64,000 bases of DNA from Brevirhabdus pacifica (GTDB taxonomy: Bacteria > Pseudomonadota > Alphaproteobacteria > Rhodobacterales > Rhodobacteraceae), in the NCBI RefSeq assembly GCF_002797755.1, contig NZ_PGFI01000011.1, positions 1,054,001 to 1,118,000 of the forward strand, given 5' to 3'. Positions 63,695 through 64,000 of this stretch are shown in pieces. The position numbers and the translations under genes were made by a program. The stretch's first letter is position 1. The number at the start of each line of letters is the position of its first letter. The notes below the pieces were generated by a model that ran no database searches, had not been told where the DNA came from, and worked only from the letters and a program-made list of their open reading frames with translations.

Positions 63695-64000
63695 GCATGG
63701 GGGCCGACCCCCATACGGACCCCTTCGCCCCGGTGGGCCGGGGCCTCGCCGGGCCCCATCCAATCAACGTCCTGCTGATCGCTCACGGCGCCCTGTTCCT
63801 GGGGTTCGATTACCTGCCCGGGGCGTTGCGGACGGCGGCGGCGGGCGGATTGCTGGTGGCCTATCTGGGCGTGATCCTGGCGGGGCTTCGCGTGAGCGCG
63901 GATCCCGAGGGCTTGGGGGCGGGCGGCGGCATCCTACCTCTCGCGGTCCTGATGGGATGCTGGGCGCTGGCGGTGGCGTGGCGCCCGGAGGGGCACCCCC
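63691..64000 (+). CDS. Membrane protein, probable polysaccharide polymerase/ligase (3' end missing)
   Basis: The first 103 codons are present, with no stop before the window edge. GTG at 63691 overlaps the GT4 stop (GTGA); ATG at 63697 is also possible. The N-terminus is MGADPHTDPFAPVGRGLAGP followed by hydrophobic segments INVLLIAHGALFLGFDYL, AAAGGLLVAYLGVILAGL and ILPLAVLMGCWALAVAW. Position in the cluster suggests an O-antigen/EPS polymerase or flippase-like protein, but the truncation prevents assignment. Confidence 0.6.
   Translation, partial: MSMGADPHTDPFAPVGRGLAGPHPINVLLIAHGALFLGFDYLPGALRTAAAGGLLVAYLGVILAGLRVSADPEGLGAGGGILPLAVLMGCWALAVAWRPEGHP

Overview
The window is high-GC chromosomal DNA of an alphaproteobacterium, almost certainly a member of the Rhodobacterales (Rhodobacteraceae, Roseobacter-like). 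The grounds are the family make-up rather than any marker gene: a PhaR-regulated polyhydroxyalkanoate locus, an LdtR-type MarR regulator, DUF1194 and DUF3572 proteins, form II CoxL-type molybdenum hydroxylases, a sulfopyruvate-decarboxylase pair, small Tad/Flp proteins, gene transfer agent (GTA) head-spike homologues and a dispersed intergenic repeat (core GGCGGGGATATTT...ACAATGAAG) that I associate with this family. I see no rRNA, insertion sequence, integrase or CRISPR array. One tRNA gene is present.

Layout. 1-7 kb: start of an ExoD-like gene, prfC, a tadE-tadG pair, an aspartate aminotransferase, an XRE regulator coupled to sdhE, and an LdtR-like regulator. 7-10.2 kb: an apparent operon of surface lipoprotein, Slam-type outer-membrane translocator and von Willebrand A protein. 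10.4-18.2 kb: thyX, DUF2177, a cold-shock protein, an ArsC/Spx-like protein, Nudix, an unknown protein, thrS and two alpha/beta hydrolases, one of which lacks the nucleophilic serine. 18.2-23.2 kb: the PHA locus phaZ / phaC-phaP-phaR, with three copies of one palindrome (TGCTGC-N3-GCRGCA) in front of phaC and phaP. 23.2-24.9 kb: a long structured leader before a fold-III PLP decarboxylase, a candidate speF-type RNA. 25-35 kb: a CoxL-like hydroxylase, DUF2235 hydrolase, metF with divergent MetR-type regulator and a MetR box, suhB, a Flp-like pilin, GFA and rhomboid proteins, tRNA-Leu(UAA) and comDE-like genes.

35.5-44.4 kb: a signalling operon (response regulator, FIST sensor, PAS hybrid kinase) divergent from a coxG-coxS-coxL-coxM cluster. 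44.6-52.9 kb: three membrane-glycan genes (GT2, lipid-A-N domain, GT39), metG, DsrE-like, aldo-keto reductase, thioesterase, Nudix, DUF983. 53.1-57.5 kb: PleD-like diguanylate cyclase, DUF3572, HAD phosphatase, then an H-NOX homologue that has lost its heme ligands, coupled to an HNOBA-GGDEF cyclase. 57.5-64 kb: a polysaccharide region (nucleotide-sugar dehydrogenase, heparinase II/III-like lyase, GT4, membrane protein) that encloses two GTA head-spike genes.

Most notable points: the H-NOX/HNOBA-GGDEF pair without heme-binding residues, lying about 16 kb from a NosP-like FIST/kinase operon; the Slam plus surface lipoprotein plus VWA operon; GTA head spikes beside polysaccharide genes; a PhaZ with a histone-like tail; a 17-codon ORF coupled to the GT4 gene; and the repeated palindromes and structured leader. 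All calls come from reading the sequence and recalling families; no database search was run.
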